Below are positions 23,615 through 33,530 of a stretch of 64,000 nt of DNA, piece by piece. Source of the DNA: an alpha proteobacterium L41A (GTDB lineage Bacteria; Pseudomonadota; Alphaproteobacteria; Caulobacterales; Caulobacteraceae); NCBI GenBank assembly GCA_000335735.1, contig AMYY01000017.1, forward strand, positions 1 to 64,000, in the 5' to 3' direction. The position numbers and the translations under genes are program-made. Positions within the stretch are counted from its first letter, which is position 1. Every line of letters begins with the position of its first letter. Below the pieces are notes generated by a model. The model was given only the letters and a program-made list of their open reading frames with translations, had not been told where the DNA came from and did not search any database.

Positions 23615-24574
23615 ATGTCAGAAGCCATGAGACGACGCGATCTTCTGATCCGGCTGGGGCTGGTCGCCGGCGGCGTGGGCGGGGCCTGGTGGCTGCGCGA
23701 CCATGTGGTCTGGCGCGGGCCGACGGTCGTCTTCGCGACGAACGGCTCCAGCGGCTGGCTGCCCTATGCCGAGCCCCGCGCGCCGACCCCGACGGTCGAG
23801 GTGACCGTGAACGGACAGCCGGTGCGGGCCCTGATCGATTCCGGGGCCCAGTATTCGGTCATCGATCGGTCGCTGGTCGAGCGGCTGGGGCTGACCAATG
23901 TCTTCAACATCCCGATGGTGGCTTACGGCGTCGGCGGCGACGCCCAGGTCGGACGCGGGACGACGCTGGATGTGGCGATCGGCGGCTTGCGGCTGAGCGG
24001 ATTGCGGGCGGCGATCCTCGGCCTGGGGCCGCTGGCCAGCGATCAGGGATTGGGCGCGGCGCTGATCCTGGGTCAGGACGTGTTGCGAGAACTGGTGCTG
24101 GAGCTGGACACGGCGGAGCATCGGGTCCGGTTCCTGCCGCGCGAGGGCTGGACGCCGCCATCGTCGCTGAAGCCCGTGCCGGTGACACGGGCCGGCAAGG
24201 CGCTGCAGGCGGGTATCAGCCTGGAAGGGGCGACGGTCAATGCGGTGATCGACACCGGCGCCTCGGCCGTGCTGGCCGTCACGCGCGAGACGGCCGAGGC
24301 CGCCGGCCTGCTGGACGGCCGCGAACGCACGCCGGGCCAGAGCATCGTCCTGGGCGGCACCGTGCGCGCCGAGACCGTCATCGTGCGCACCCTGACCATC
24401 GGCGACGAACTGTATCGTCAGGCGGCGGTCGCCATCTATGACGACGTCGCCGTGCCTGGCTTCCCCAAGGCCCTGGTCGGCATGGCCGCGTTCGAGAACC
24501 GCCGGCTTGCGCTGGACCTGGGCGGCCCCGGCCTGTTCGTCGAACGGCCGATGGAGATCACGGTCGGCGCCTGA
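23615..24574 (+). CDS. Retropepsin-like aspartic protease, two tandem domains
   Basis: 319 residues from ATG 23615 (ATG 23627 is an alternative). An Arg-rich start and hydrophobic helix form a signal or membrane anchor, so the enzyme probably acts in the periplasm. Two retropepsin-type repeats each carry a catalytic Asp: ALIDSGAQYSVIDRSL (Asp75) and AVIDTGASAVLAVT (Asp213). The two lobes in one chain could form a pseudo-dimer active site. The substrate is unknown. Confidence 0.82.
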   Translation: MSEAMRRRDLLIRLGLVAGGVGGAWWLRDHVVWRGPTVVFATNGSSGWLPYAEPRAPTPTVEVTVNGQPVRALIDSGAQYSVIDRSLVERLGLTNVFNIPMVAYGVGGDAQVGRGTTLDVAIGGLRLSGLRAAILGLGPLASDQGLGAALILGQDVLRELVLELDTAEHRVRFLPREGWTPPSSLKPVPVTRAGKALQAGISLEGATVNAVIDTGASAVLAVTRETAEAAGLLDGRERTPGQSIVLGGTVRAETVIVRTLTIGDELYRQAAVAIYDDVAVPGFPKALVGMAAFENRRLALDLGGPGLFVERPMEITVGA

Positions 24575-24622
24575 TCAGGGATTGAGGCTGGATCGGCGCG
24601 GAACAACGGCCTAGGTCGCGCC

Positions 24623-25407
24623 ATGATCGAGTTCGCCCCGGAAATCCTCTTGCTGTTGTTTGCTGCGGCCGTGACCGCCGGGTTCGTGGACGCCATCGCC
24701 GGAGGCGGCGGTCTGATCACGGTGCCCGCGCTTTTGGCGGTCGGCGTCAATCCGGTAGCGGCCATCGCCACCAACAAGATCCAGAGCAGTTTCGGCACGG
24801 CGTCCGCCACCTGGAACTTTTGGCGCAAGGGGCGGATCGACTTCGCCTTGCTGAAATGGCCGCTGATCGCCACGGTTGTCGGCGCGGCCTTGGGCGCGGT
24901 GGTGGTCAGTTTCGTGGACACGACCTGGTTGATGGTCCTGTTGCCGCTGCTGCTGGTTGGGATCGCCGTCTATTTTGTGGTTGGACCGAAGGCGAGCGAC
25001 GAGGATGTCCGGGCGCGCCTGACGCCCTTCGCCTTCGGCGCCGTTGCGGGTGGGATCGGGTTTTATGACGGCTTCTTCGGCCCTGGCGCGGGGTCGTTCT
25101 TCGCCCTGGCTCTGGTGACGCTGATGGGGATGGGGCTGACGCGCGCCACGGCCCATACCAAGGCGCTGAACTTTGCCAGCAATCTGGTTTCCGTCGCGGT
25201 GTTCGCCATCGGCGGCCATGTGCTGTGGGCTGTCGGCCTGACCATGGCCGTCGGCCAGGTGCTGGGTGGATGGCTGGGGTCGCACGCCGCGATGCGGTTC
25301 GGGCCGAAGCTGATCAGGCCGCTTCTGGTGACGATCTGCGTCGGCATGGTGATCAAACTGCTGTCCGATCCCGCCAATCCGCTGAGGGCGTGGATGGAAG
25401 GCTTGAT

Positions 25408-25411
<4 letters not shown>
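24623..25411 (+). CDS. Sulfite exporter TauE/SafE-family (TSUP) membrane transporter
   Basis: A 262-residue inner-membrane protein with about eight transmembrane helices in two repeats. The family signatures are [17 protein letters not shown] near the start, [11 protein letters not shown], and [15 protein letters not shown] in the second repeat. TSUP proteins move sulfur-containing or organic anions. The stop overlaps the converging phosphoglucomutase stop by 4 bases. Substrate unknown. Confidence 0.9.
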
Positions 25412-27045
<1,634 letters not shown>

Positions 27046-27081
27046 CGTCAGTCAATCAATCGTCTTGAAGCGTAGCCGCGA

Positions 27082-27933
27082 TCAGGCGCCGCTGAAGGTG
27101 TCGCAGGAAGCCGGGTCGCCCGACTGATAGCCGCGTTGCAGCCATTCGACCCGTTGCGCCGAGGAGCCGTGGGTGAAGCTTTCGGGCGAGACGCGGCTGC
27201 CGCTGCGCCGTTGCAAGGTGTCGTCGCCGATGGCCTGGGCGGTCTTCATACCCTCCTCGAACTCGCCAGCATCCAGGGCGACCTGACCGTTCGAAACGGC
27301 TGAGGCGTTCCGGGCCCAAACGCCGGCGTAGCAGTCGGCTTGAAGCTCCAGCGCGACGGAATACTGGTTGGCTTCGGCCTGACCGGAGGCGCGCTGCTGG
27401 GCCTGGCGAACCTGATCGGAGGTACCGGTCAGGGTCTGGACGTGGTGGCCGAACTCGTGGGCGATGACATAGGCGCGGGCGAAGTCGGCGCCCGAGGCCC
27501 CGAGCTTGTTCTCCATCTCCTGCCAGAAACCGAGGTCCAGATAGACGGTCTTGTCGGTCGGGCAGTAGAAGGGGCCCATGGCCGACTGGCCGAAGCCGCA
27601 GCCGGTCGATGTGCCCTGTTCGTAGATCACGACCTTCGGCGGCTGATAGCCGTTCAGCTTCTGCGCCCAGACATCGTTGATATTGGCGCCGATGACATCG
27701 ACGAAGCGACCGGCCTGATCCTCGGGCGTGCCGACTTGACCCTGCTGTTGCTCGGCGCCGACGCCGCCGAACTGGCTGGCGAGTTGAGTCGTGGTCGAAG
27801 GATCGATTCCGAAGACCAGATAGCCGATAATGGCCAGAACGCCGACGCCCAGACCTCCGCCGGCGATGGCTCCGCCGCCGAGACCCCGTCGATCCTCGAC
27901 GCCGCCGCCTGTCCGTCCACCTTGCCAGCGCAT
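27082..27933 (-). CDS. Neutral zinc metallopeptidase (YpfJ family)
   Basis: A 283-residue membrane-anchored protein. A Gly-rich N-terminus is followed by a transmembrane helix (about 25-42) and a Gln-rich linker. The catalytic domain has HEFGHH at 159-164 and an ELQADCYAG segment providing the third zinc ligand. The catalytic domain is probably periplasmic. Substrates of the family are unknown. Confidence 0.9.
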   Translation of the reverse strand: MRWQGGRTGGGVEDRRGLGGGAIAGGGLGVGVLAIIGYLVFGIDPSTTTQLASQFGGVGAEQQQGQVGTPEDQAGRFVDVIGANINDVWAQKLNGYQPPKVVIYEQGTSTGCGFGQSAMGPFYCPTDKTVYLDLGFWQEMENKLGASGADFARAYVIAHEFGHHVQTLTGTSDQVRQAQQRASGQAEANQYSVALELQADCYAGVWARNASAVSNGQVALDAGEFEEGMKTAQAIGDDTLQRRSGSRVSPESFTHGSSAQRVEWLQRGYQSGDPASCDTFSGA

Positions 27934-28011
27934 GCCCTATCCTCCGCCCAATTCTGGTTAAGCTAGGCAGGAACGCGGGTGCAAGGGAAGGGATGCGTCA
28001 GTTCGGACGCT

Positions 28012-28401
28012 TCATTGCGAACGGGCCAGCCAGTTGTCGATCTGGCTCATGCCTTGGGCCGTCTGCTGGCGGCGTTCGGCGGCGGATTGGCGCAAGGTCC
28101 GCTCCTGCGCGGGGCTGTAGAGCGGTCGGGGTGGCAAGGGCTGGGCGACGGTCGGTTCGCGTGCGCCTTCGATGGCGCGCAGGCGAAGCTGGGTCTCGAT
28201 CTGCTGGCGACGCGCTTGGTCCGCATTCGACTGCGCCTGAGAACGCAGGCGGTCGTTCTCATAGCGGTGCTGGTCGGCGATGGCGGCGGGGACGCCCCCC
28301 GGATAGGCGCCGTAGGGACGGCCGGCCTGCGGATAGGTCTGGGCCAAGGCCGGCGTAGCGGCAGCGGCCAACAGGGCGGTCAGGGTCAGGAGCGATCGCA
28401 T
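28012..28401 (-). CDS. Secreted Gln/Arg-rich hypothetical protein
   Basis: 129 residues beginning at the ATG at 28401 (AGGAGCG-type site upstream on the other reading is coding). A clear signal peptide (MRSLLTLTALLAAAATPALA) is cleaved before QTYPQ. The mature part is a charged, Gln-rich helix. No domain is recognised; a periplasmic role is inferred only from the signal. Confidence 0.7.
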   Translation of the reverse strand: MRSLLTLTALLAAAATPALAQTYPQAGRPYGAYPGGVPAAIADQHRYENDRLRSQAQSNADQARRQQIETQLRLRAIEGAREPTVAQPLPPRPLYSPAQERTLRQSAAERRQQTAQGMSQIDNWLARSQ

Positions 28402-28507
28402 GGACACGATGTGGGGACGCGCGCCATCGCCGCCAAGCGGAGCAGCAACCCTTTGAGTTTCTGTGGGTTCATCCCGCCGAACCCCCTTTACGAACGGAGC
28501 ATTCCTC

Positions 28508-29074
28508 ATGGCCCAATCCCTTTCCGGCAAGACCGTCGCCATCCTCGCGACCGACGGCGTCGAACTGGTCGAACTGAATGAACCGATGAAGGCGCTGAAG
28601 GATGCGGGCGCGGTGGTCGAGATCGTGTCGCTGAAGGCCGGCGAGTTCCAGGGCTTCGACCATCTGACGCCGGGCGACAAGGTCACGGCGGACAAGGCGG
28701 TGGCGGCGGTCGACGCCTCGACCTATTCCGCTCTGCTTCTCCCGGGCGGCGTCGCCAACCCGGACCTGCTGCGGGCGGACGAGGACGCGGTGAAGTTCGT
28801 CCGGGCCTTCTTCGACGCCGGCAAGCCGGTCGCCGCCATCTGTCACGCGCCGTGGCTGCTGATCGAGGCGGGCGTGGTCGAGGGGCGCACGATGACGTCG
28901 TTCGAAAGCATCCGCACCGACTTGAAGAACGCCGGGGCCAATGTGGTCAATGAGGCAGTGGTGGTGGATGAGGGCCTGGTGACCAGCCGCTGCCCCGACG
29001 ACATTCCCGCCTTCAACGCCAAGATGATCGAGGAGTTCGCCGAAGGTCGCCATGAGGGGCAGGCCGCCGCTTAA
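28508..29074 (+). CDS. DJ-1/PfpI-family protein (type 1 glutamine amidotransferase-like)
   Basis: 188 residues starting at 28508 with GGAG upstream. The flavodoxin-like fold has VAILATDGVELVEL, LLLPGGVANPD and the nucleophile elbow AAICHAPWLL with Cys112. Such proteins are deglycases, proteases or redox chaperones. It appears to be a single-gene unit. Confidence 0.92.
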   Translation: MAQSLSGKTVAILATDGVELVELNEPMKALKDAGAVVEIVSLKAGEFQGFDHLTPGDKVTADKAVAAVDASTYSALLLPGGVANPDLLRADEDAVKFVRAFFDAGKPVAAICHAPWLLIEAGVVEGRTMTSFESIRTDLKNAGANVVNEAVVVDEGLVTSRCPDDIPAFNAKMIEEFAEGRHEGQAAA

Positions 29075-29087
29075 AGGAGGCCGCCGC

Positions 29088-29738
29088 CTAAGGCATCGCC
29101 CAGACGGAGGACCGTTTGATCTCCTGGTCCTCCAGTTCGCGCGACGTCGGGACGCGGTACTCGGCCAGAAAATCCAGGCCTGTGCGCGGGAAATAGGTGC
29201 GTCCCGGATCGCCGATCAGGACACGCGTCCCCTTGGCGCGGGCCTGGGTCAGCCAGGCCAGAACGGCGTCGGTCATCGGGCGCTCGTAGCAGATGTCGCC
29301 CGCGCAGATGACGTCTACATCCGGCGTCGCGGCGTCCAGCAGATTGGTCTGGGTGAAGTCCAGCGCCACGTCGTTCGCCGCGGCATTGGCGGCGACTGCG
29401 GCCTGGCAGAAGGGATCGATGTCGGCGCACAGGACATGGGTCGCCCCCGCCTTCATCGCCGCCACGCCGACCAGGCCCGAACCGGCGGCGAAGTCCAAGA
29501 CGCGCTTGCCGGCGATCTCATGCGGATGATCCAGCAGATAACGGCTCAGCGCCTGACCGCCAGCCCAGGCGAAGGCCCAGAAGGGCGGGGGCACGCCCAT
29601 TTCGCCCAGTTCTTCTTCCGTCAGCCGCCAGATTGGGGTGACCTCGTCGGCCAGCCACAGCGAAATCTCGGGCGCGTGCGGCACGGGCTGAAGCCGGGTG
29701 TTGTCGCGGATGAAGGCGGCGGGATCGAGGACGGTCAT
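29088..29738 (-). CDS. Class I SAM-dependent methyltransferase (ETFB-lysine / Nnt1-like)
   Basis: 216 residues from the ATG at 29738. WAFAWAGGQALSRYLLDHP and RVLDFAAGSGLVGVAAMKAGA form the SAM-binding region, and CADIDPFCQ the acidic loop. This layout matches the protein-lysine methyltransferase group that includes ETFB-KMT and Nnt1-like proteins. An upstream ATG at 29855 lacks a ribosome site. Confidence 0.85.
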   Translation of the reverse strand: MTVLDPAAFIRDNTRLQPVPHAPEISLWLADEVTPIWRLTEEELGEMGVPPPFWAFAWAGGQALSRYLLDHPHEIAGKRVLDFAAGSGLVGVAAMKAGATHVLCADIDPFCQAAVAANAAANDVALDFTQTNLLDAATPDVDVICAGDICYERPMTDAVLAWLTQARAKGTRVLIGDPGRTYFPRTGLDFLAEYRVPTSRELEDQEIKRSSVWAMP

Positions 29739-29837
29739 TCCAGCTGCCGCGTAACAGCCTTCAGCCTGCTGGCATAGTTCTGTCGCGGCGACCTCATTGT
29801 GACTGCGGTGAAAAATGTTGGGCGTTCGTGACAAAAA

Positions 29838-29881
29838 GTCAGGTTGACATGACATTCGATCGGTGTCAGGTTGTCCTTACA
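29838..29881. promoter_or_regulatory. Operator-like repeats upstream of membrane protein/XRE pair
   Basis: GTCAGGTTGACAT (29838-29850) and GTCAGGTTGTCCTTACA (29865-29881) are spaced 27 bases apart. The first includes TTGACA (29844-29849), a good -35 hexamer. The second is nearly repeated upstream of the hydrolase (30507-30523). Shared spacing and sequence suggest binding by the XRE protein encoded at 30300. Confidence 0.55.
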
Positions 29882-29895
29882 CAAGGAGAGCCGAT

Positions 29896-30303
29896 ATGTT
29901 CACCGCCTGGAAGACTGGAACACCTGCGCACCGCCGCTACATCATCCGCACGATGGCCTTCTCCGTGCCCTACGTCGCGATCTGCGTCGCGATGATGACG
30001 ACAGACGCCTTCGATGAAGTCATGGGCAAGCCTGCGGCTTGGGGTCTGGCGGCTGCGGTGTCGGCCCCGGTGATCGGGCAGATTTGGGCGACCCTGGCGC
30101 TGATGCGCGAGAGCGACGAGTTCGTGCGCGGCGTGACCGCCAAACAGTTCATCGTCGCCGCAGGGCTCACCATGGCCGCCGCCACCTTCTGGGGCTTTGG
30201 CGAAAGTTTCGCCGGGGCGCCGCATATGCAGACTTGGCTGATCGTGCCGGTCTTCTGGGCGCTGTACGGCGTCGTTTCACCCTTCATCCGGAGCAGCCGA
30301 TGA
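29896..30303 (+). CDS. Four-helix membrane protein paired with XRE regulator
   Basis: 135 residues starting at the ATG at 29896 with AAGGAGAG upstream. Four hydrophobic segments are visible (FSVPYVAICVAM, AAAVSAPVIGQIWATLAL, FIVAAGLTMAAATFWGF, LIVPVFWALYGVVSPF). It overlaps the XRE gene by 4 bases. Membrane protein/XRE pairs of this kind are common in proteobacteria but uncharacterised. Confidence 0.75.
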   Translation: MFTAWKTGTPAHRRYIIRTMAFSVPYVAICVAMMTTDAFDEVMGKPAAWGLAAAVSAPVIGQIWATLALMRESDEFVRGVTAKQFIVAAGLTMAAATFWGFGESFAGAPHMQTWLIVPVFWALYGVVSPFIRSSR

Positions 30304-30500
30304 AGAACCGCCTCAAGCTTCTACGCGTCGAGCGCGGCTGGACCCAGGAACAGATGGGCAAGGCGCTGGGGGTCTCTCGCCAGGCGGTGATTGCGCTGGA
30401 GACCGAGCGGCACGACCCCTCGCTGGACCTGGCCTACCGGATCGCCGCCGTGTTCGAGCGGCCGGTCGAAGAGATCTTTGAAAACCCGCACGCGGGCTGA
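30300..30500 (+). CDS. Small XRE/Cro-type transcription regulator
   Basis: A 66-residue protein that is almost entirely one helix-turn-helix domain: RLKLLRVERGWTQEQMGKAL then VSRQAVIALETERHDPSLDL and FERPVEEIFE. It starts in an ATGA overlap with the membrane protein gene. It probably autoregulates through the repeats at 29838-29881 and acts on the similar site before the hydrolase. Confidence 0.88.
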   Translation: MKNRLKLLRVERGWTQEQMGKALGVSRQAVIALETERHDPSLDLAYRIAAVFERPVEEIFENPHAG

Positions 30501-30506
30501 CCAAAA

Positions 30507-30523
30507 GTCAGAATAACCTTACA
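30507..30523. promoter_or_regulatory. Second copy of the XRE-associated motif
   Basis: GTCAGAATAACCTTACA matches GTCAGGTTGTCCTTACA (29865-29881) at 13 of 17 positions, and both are preceded by AAAAGTCAG-type sequence. It lies 14 bases before the hydrolase ATG and could put that gene under the same regulator. Confidence 0.5.
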
Positions 30524-30536
30524 ATTGGAGACTGTG

Positions 30537-31484
30537 ATGTCGAACGTCATTCGCCCTTGCCGGGGCGTCTTCGCCCCATCGCGCCTGGCCGTCATCCTGG
30601 GCGTTGTGATCGCCGGCGCCGTGACCAGCGATCAGGCCCGTGCCCAGACCGCGCTGCCAGCGGCGTCCGCCGCTGCGCCCTTCGCCTCCGACCGGCTGTC
30701 GGTCGAGGTGGTGGGACAGGGCCTCGATGTCATCCTGATTCCCGGCTTCGGCTGTTCGCGGGAGGTCTGGCGGGCGACGGCCGATCGGCTGAAGGCGACG
30801 CACAGGGTGCATCTGGTGCAGTTGGCCGGGTTCGCCGGCGAGACGTGGTCGCATGGGGACGGCCCCTTCTTGCAGCCTGTGGTGGATGAGCTGGATCGCT
30901 ACATTCGCCAGGAGACCCTGAACCGACCAGCGGTCATCGGCCATTCCATGGGCGCGCTTGTCGGGCTGAGGCTGGCGCAGGCGCATCCCGATGCCGTGGG
31001 ACGATTGATGAGTGTCGACAGCCTGCCCTTCTTTTCCGCCCTGTTCGGGCCGCAGGTCACGTCCGAGACCGCGCGTCCCTTCGCCGATCAGGCGGCGAGC
31101 GGCATTCTGAACACCCCGCGGGACGCCTTCCGCAATGGCCAGACGCAGACGGCGGCGGGTTATTCAAGAGATCCGGCGACCCAGGCGGACATCGTGGCGT
31201 GGTCCATGGCGGGCGACCGACACGCGATGGCGGCGGCGATCAAGGATGTGATGACCACCGACGCGCGGCCGGGGCTGGCGGCCATGACGACGCCGGTGAC
31301 GGCGCTTTACGCCGCCGATGCAGACGGCGGGGCGCCGGCGGGGGTGGCGGACGCCATGTGGACGCGGGAGTATGCGACCTTGCCCGGCGTGAGCCTGATC
31401 CGCGTCGATGGATCGCGCCACTTCATCATGGCCGATCAGCCGGCGCGGTTCGCCGAATTGGTCGACGCGTTTTTGGCGAAGTGA
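30537..31484 (+). CDS. Secreted alpha/beta hydrolase
   Basis: 315 residues from the ATG at 30537 (TGGAG 7 bases upstream). The N-terminus has a signal-peptide-like helix ending ARAQ, so the enzyme is probably periplasmic. The nucleophile elbow is GHSMGALVGLR; the acid is likely in LYAADADGG and the His in DGSRHFIM. Substrate unknown. It follows the XRE gene directly and shares its operator motif. Confidence 0.85.
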   Translation: MSNVIRPCRGVFAPSRLAVILGVVIAGAVTSDQARAQTALPAASAAAPFASDRLSVEVVGQGLDVILIPGFGCSREVWRATADRLKATHRVHLVQLAGFAGETWSHGDGPFLQPVVDELDRYIRQETLNRPAVIGHSMGALVGLRLAQAHPDAVGRLMSVDSLPFFSALFGPQVTSETARPFADQAASGILNTPRDAFRNGQTQTAAGYSRDPATQADIVAWSMAGDRHAMAAAIKDVMTTDARPGLAAMTTPVTALYAADADGGAPAGVADAMWTREYATLPGVSLIRVDGSRHFIMADQPARFAELVDAFLAK

Positions 31485-31489
31485 ATGTG

Positions 31490-31511
31490 TCCCTCCCCGC
31501 GCGGGGAGGGA
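31490..31511. repeat. Perfect 22-base GC palindrome between convergent genes
   Basis: TCCCTCCCCGC at 31490-31500 is followed immediately by its exact complement GCGGGGAGGGA at 31501-31511. It sits between the hydrolase stop (31484) and the converging lipoprotein stop (31519). No T-tract follows; it may be a small dispersed palindrome or a weak bidirectional terminator. Confidence 0.55.
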
Positions 31512-31518
31512 GTTGTCA

Positions 31519-32355
31519 TCAGCCATTCTTCGGCGTCACGTCGCCGGCCTTGGCGGGTGCGCCGTCGAACTGGTCGGCGTAGGCGGGGTTGAGCAGGGCG
31601 CGGAAGACGCTCTGCGGCAGGGCGATCCAGTAGGGGCCGTCGGAATAGGGGCCGATCTGATAGGGGCCCATCAGGAAGGTCACGCCCCCCGCCTTGCCCG
31701 GCGTCGTGCCCGGCGTCAGCACGAGCGGGGTCGAGACGGCCTTGGGGCAGGTCCACATCTTGCCGTCCAGGGTCGCGGCCTCCGAGCCGGGCGAGCGGGC
31801 CTGTTTGGCGGCGTTGGCGGCGGCGCACAGGGCCTTGTCCAGAACCGACAGGTCGGCGCCCGGTCGGAACAGGTCGGCGAAGCCCAGTCGCTTGTTGGTC
31901 GTCTTGTCCCAGATCACGGCGTCGAAACTGGTGTTGGGATGGGCGCCGCCGGTGAACTCGAAATCGGTGCGGGTCAGGCTGACCAGTTTGCCGGTCTCGG
32001 CGCCCGGCGCGAAGGCGATGGTCTTTTCATAAGGGTTCGGGCCGCCGCCGGCCTCGCTGAGATCGGCCTGGGCGCCTTCCTCGAACTGCTTCAGGTCGCG
32101 CACCGTGTCGGCGTAGAGGGCGGCGTGCAGGGAAGGCGTGGTCTTGATTGCCTGGGGCAGGGTCAGCTTTACCGCGGCATAGGGGGTCTTGCTGTCATAG
32201 CCGACGGGGGTGTTCGACATGGCCGGCGCAGCGGCCGGGGCCGGCGCGGCCGGTGCCTGGGCCTTGTCTTCCTTGCGCTGGCAGGCAGCCAGAGACGCGG
32301 AAAGCGTGGCGGCGACAGCGGCGGACAACAGCAGGGTACGGGCGGTGCGCGACAT
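31519..32355 (-). CDS. Lipoprotein with DUF3298/RsiV-like domain
   Basis: 278 residues from the ATG at 32355. The signal ends in lipobox SLAAC (Cys25), followed by an Ala/Pro-rich linker. The domain from about 55 resembles DUF4163/DUF3298 proteins (YAAVKLTLPQAIKTTPSL, FEFTGGAHPNTSFDAVIWD, FLMGPYQIGPYSDGPYWIAL). Members are cell-envelope proteins, some lysozyme-binding anti-sigma factors. The role here is unknown. Confidence 0.82.
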   Translation of the reverse strand: MSRTARTLLLSAAVAATLSASLAACQRKEDKAQAPAAPAPAAAPAMSNTPVGYDSKTPYAAVKLTLPQAIKTTPSLHAALYADTVRDLKQFEEGAQADLSEAGGGPNPYEKTIAFAPGAETGKLVSLTRTDFEFTGGAHPNTSFDAVIWDKTTNKRLGFADLFRPGADLSVLDKALCAAANAAKQARSPGSEAATLDGKMWTCPKAVSTPLVLTPGTTPGKAGGVTFLMGPYQIGPYSDGPYWIALPQSVFRALLNPAYADQFDGAPAKAGDVTPKNG

Positions 32356-32378
32356 GGGAAACTCCATCATCGGGGGGA

Positions 32379-33410
32379 TCACAGGGAGATTGAGCCAAGA
32401 GCGATGGCGGCCAGCAGGATGACGCCGGCCTCGCGATTGGACTTGAACAGTTTCAGCGCCAGGGCGCCGTCGTTGCGGTCCAGCCGGATGACCTGACACG
32501 CCAGATGTGCGGCGTAGATCAGTAGTCCGAGCCAGAACAGTTGACCGAGATTTGCGGACAGGCCCGCAAAGGCAGCGAGCGCGACCGCCAGACCATAGAA
32601 GACCGCCACGCCGGGCCGCACGGCCGAGGCCAGACGGCGGGCCGAGGACTTCACCCCGATCATGGCGTCGTCCTCGATGTCTTGCAGGGCGTAGATGGTG
32701 TCGTAGCCCAGGGTCCAGAAGACGCCGCCGGTCCACAGCAGGACGGCGGGAAGATAGGCCTGCCACGCTAGTGCGATCGCATGGCCGCTGTTGCCGGCGG
32801 GTGACCATAGGAATGGCCGGAACTCGCCGGCGAGATCGGCGGGCAGCAGCAAGGCGGCCGCCGCCAACGGCAGGGCTGCGGCGAACCCCATCAGCGCGCC
32901 CCAGTTGAAGGTCAGGCCCAGCCAGGCCTGGGGCCACCAGGTGATCCGCTTCATAAACGGATAGGCCGCGACCAGGGCCAGCGACCCGACGCCCAGGCCG
33001 ATGGCGACGGTCGGCAGGGTCAGCAGGACCAGAAGGCTGATCAGGCTGCACGCGACGACGAAGGCCCAGGCTTGCTTCACCGAGATGCGGCCAGACGGAA
33101 TGGGGCGCTGGGCGGTGCGGGCGACTTGAGCGTCGAAGTCCCGATCGACGATATCGTTGAAGGCGCACCCCGCCGCCCGCATCAGGCAGGCGCCGATGCC
33201 GAAACCGACGAACAGCCACAGGTCATAGAGACCCGGCCCCTGTCGATACTGCGCCAAGGCCAGCGCGATCCCCTGCCAGCCGGGCAGCAGCAGCAGCCAG
33301 ATTCCGATGGGCCGATCGAACCGCCCCAGCTTCAACCACGGCTTCAGCCCCTCCGGCGCATGCCGATCGACCCAGTTGGCGCCGGCGTCGGGGAGGGGAG
33401 CGAAAGTCAT
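32379..33410 (-). CDS. ubiA: 4-hydroxybenzoate polyprenyltransferase
   Basis: A 343-residue inner-membrane prenyltransferase of ubiquinone synthesis. The two Asp-rich motifs are NDIVDRDFDAQ and ALQDIEDDAM, with about nine transmembrane helices. The conserved RTAQRPIPSG loop follows the first motif. Length is slightly longer than usual at the N-terminus, consistent with alphaproteobacterial homologues. Confidence 0.95.
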   Translation of the reverse strand: MTFAPLPDAGANWVDRHAPEGLKPWLKLGRFDRPIGIWLLLLPGWQGIALALAQYRQGPGLYDLWLFVGFGIGACLMRAAGCAFNDIVDRDFDAQVARTAQRPIPSGRISVKQAWAFVVACSLISLLVLLTLPTVAIGLGVGSLALVAAYPFMKRITWWPQAWLGLTFNWGALMGFAAALPLAAAALLLPADLAGEFRPFLWSPAGNSGHAIALAWQAYLPAVLLWTGGVFWTLGYDTIYALQDIEDDAMIGVKSSARRLASAVRPGVAVFYGLAVALAAFAGLSANLGQLFWLGLLIYAAHLACQVIRLDRNDGALALKLFKSNREAGVILLAAIALGSISL

Positions 33411-33479
33411 GCGGCTGACTTAGCGCGAAGGGGACTAGGGGTGAAGGCGCCGCTCCCCGTTTCCAAGGCGGGCGCACAG

Positions 33480-33509
33480 AAAAAAGGGGCTGGAGGATCC
33501 AGCCCCTTT
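33480..33509 (-). terminator. Intrinsic terminator of the PadR-HAAS-GIN operon
   Basis: On the minus strand the stem GGGGCTGGA/TCCAGCCCC (plus-strand 33486-33494 and 33498-33506) with a 3-base loop is extended by A-T pairs and followed by TTTTTT. It lies 22 bases after the GIN gene stop. Confidence 0.85.
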
Positions 33510-33530
33510 CCACGGTGATCGGCGCGACCG

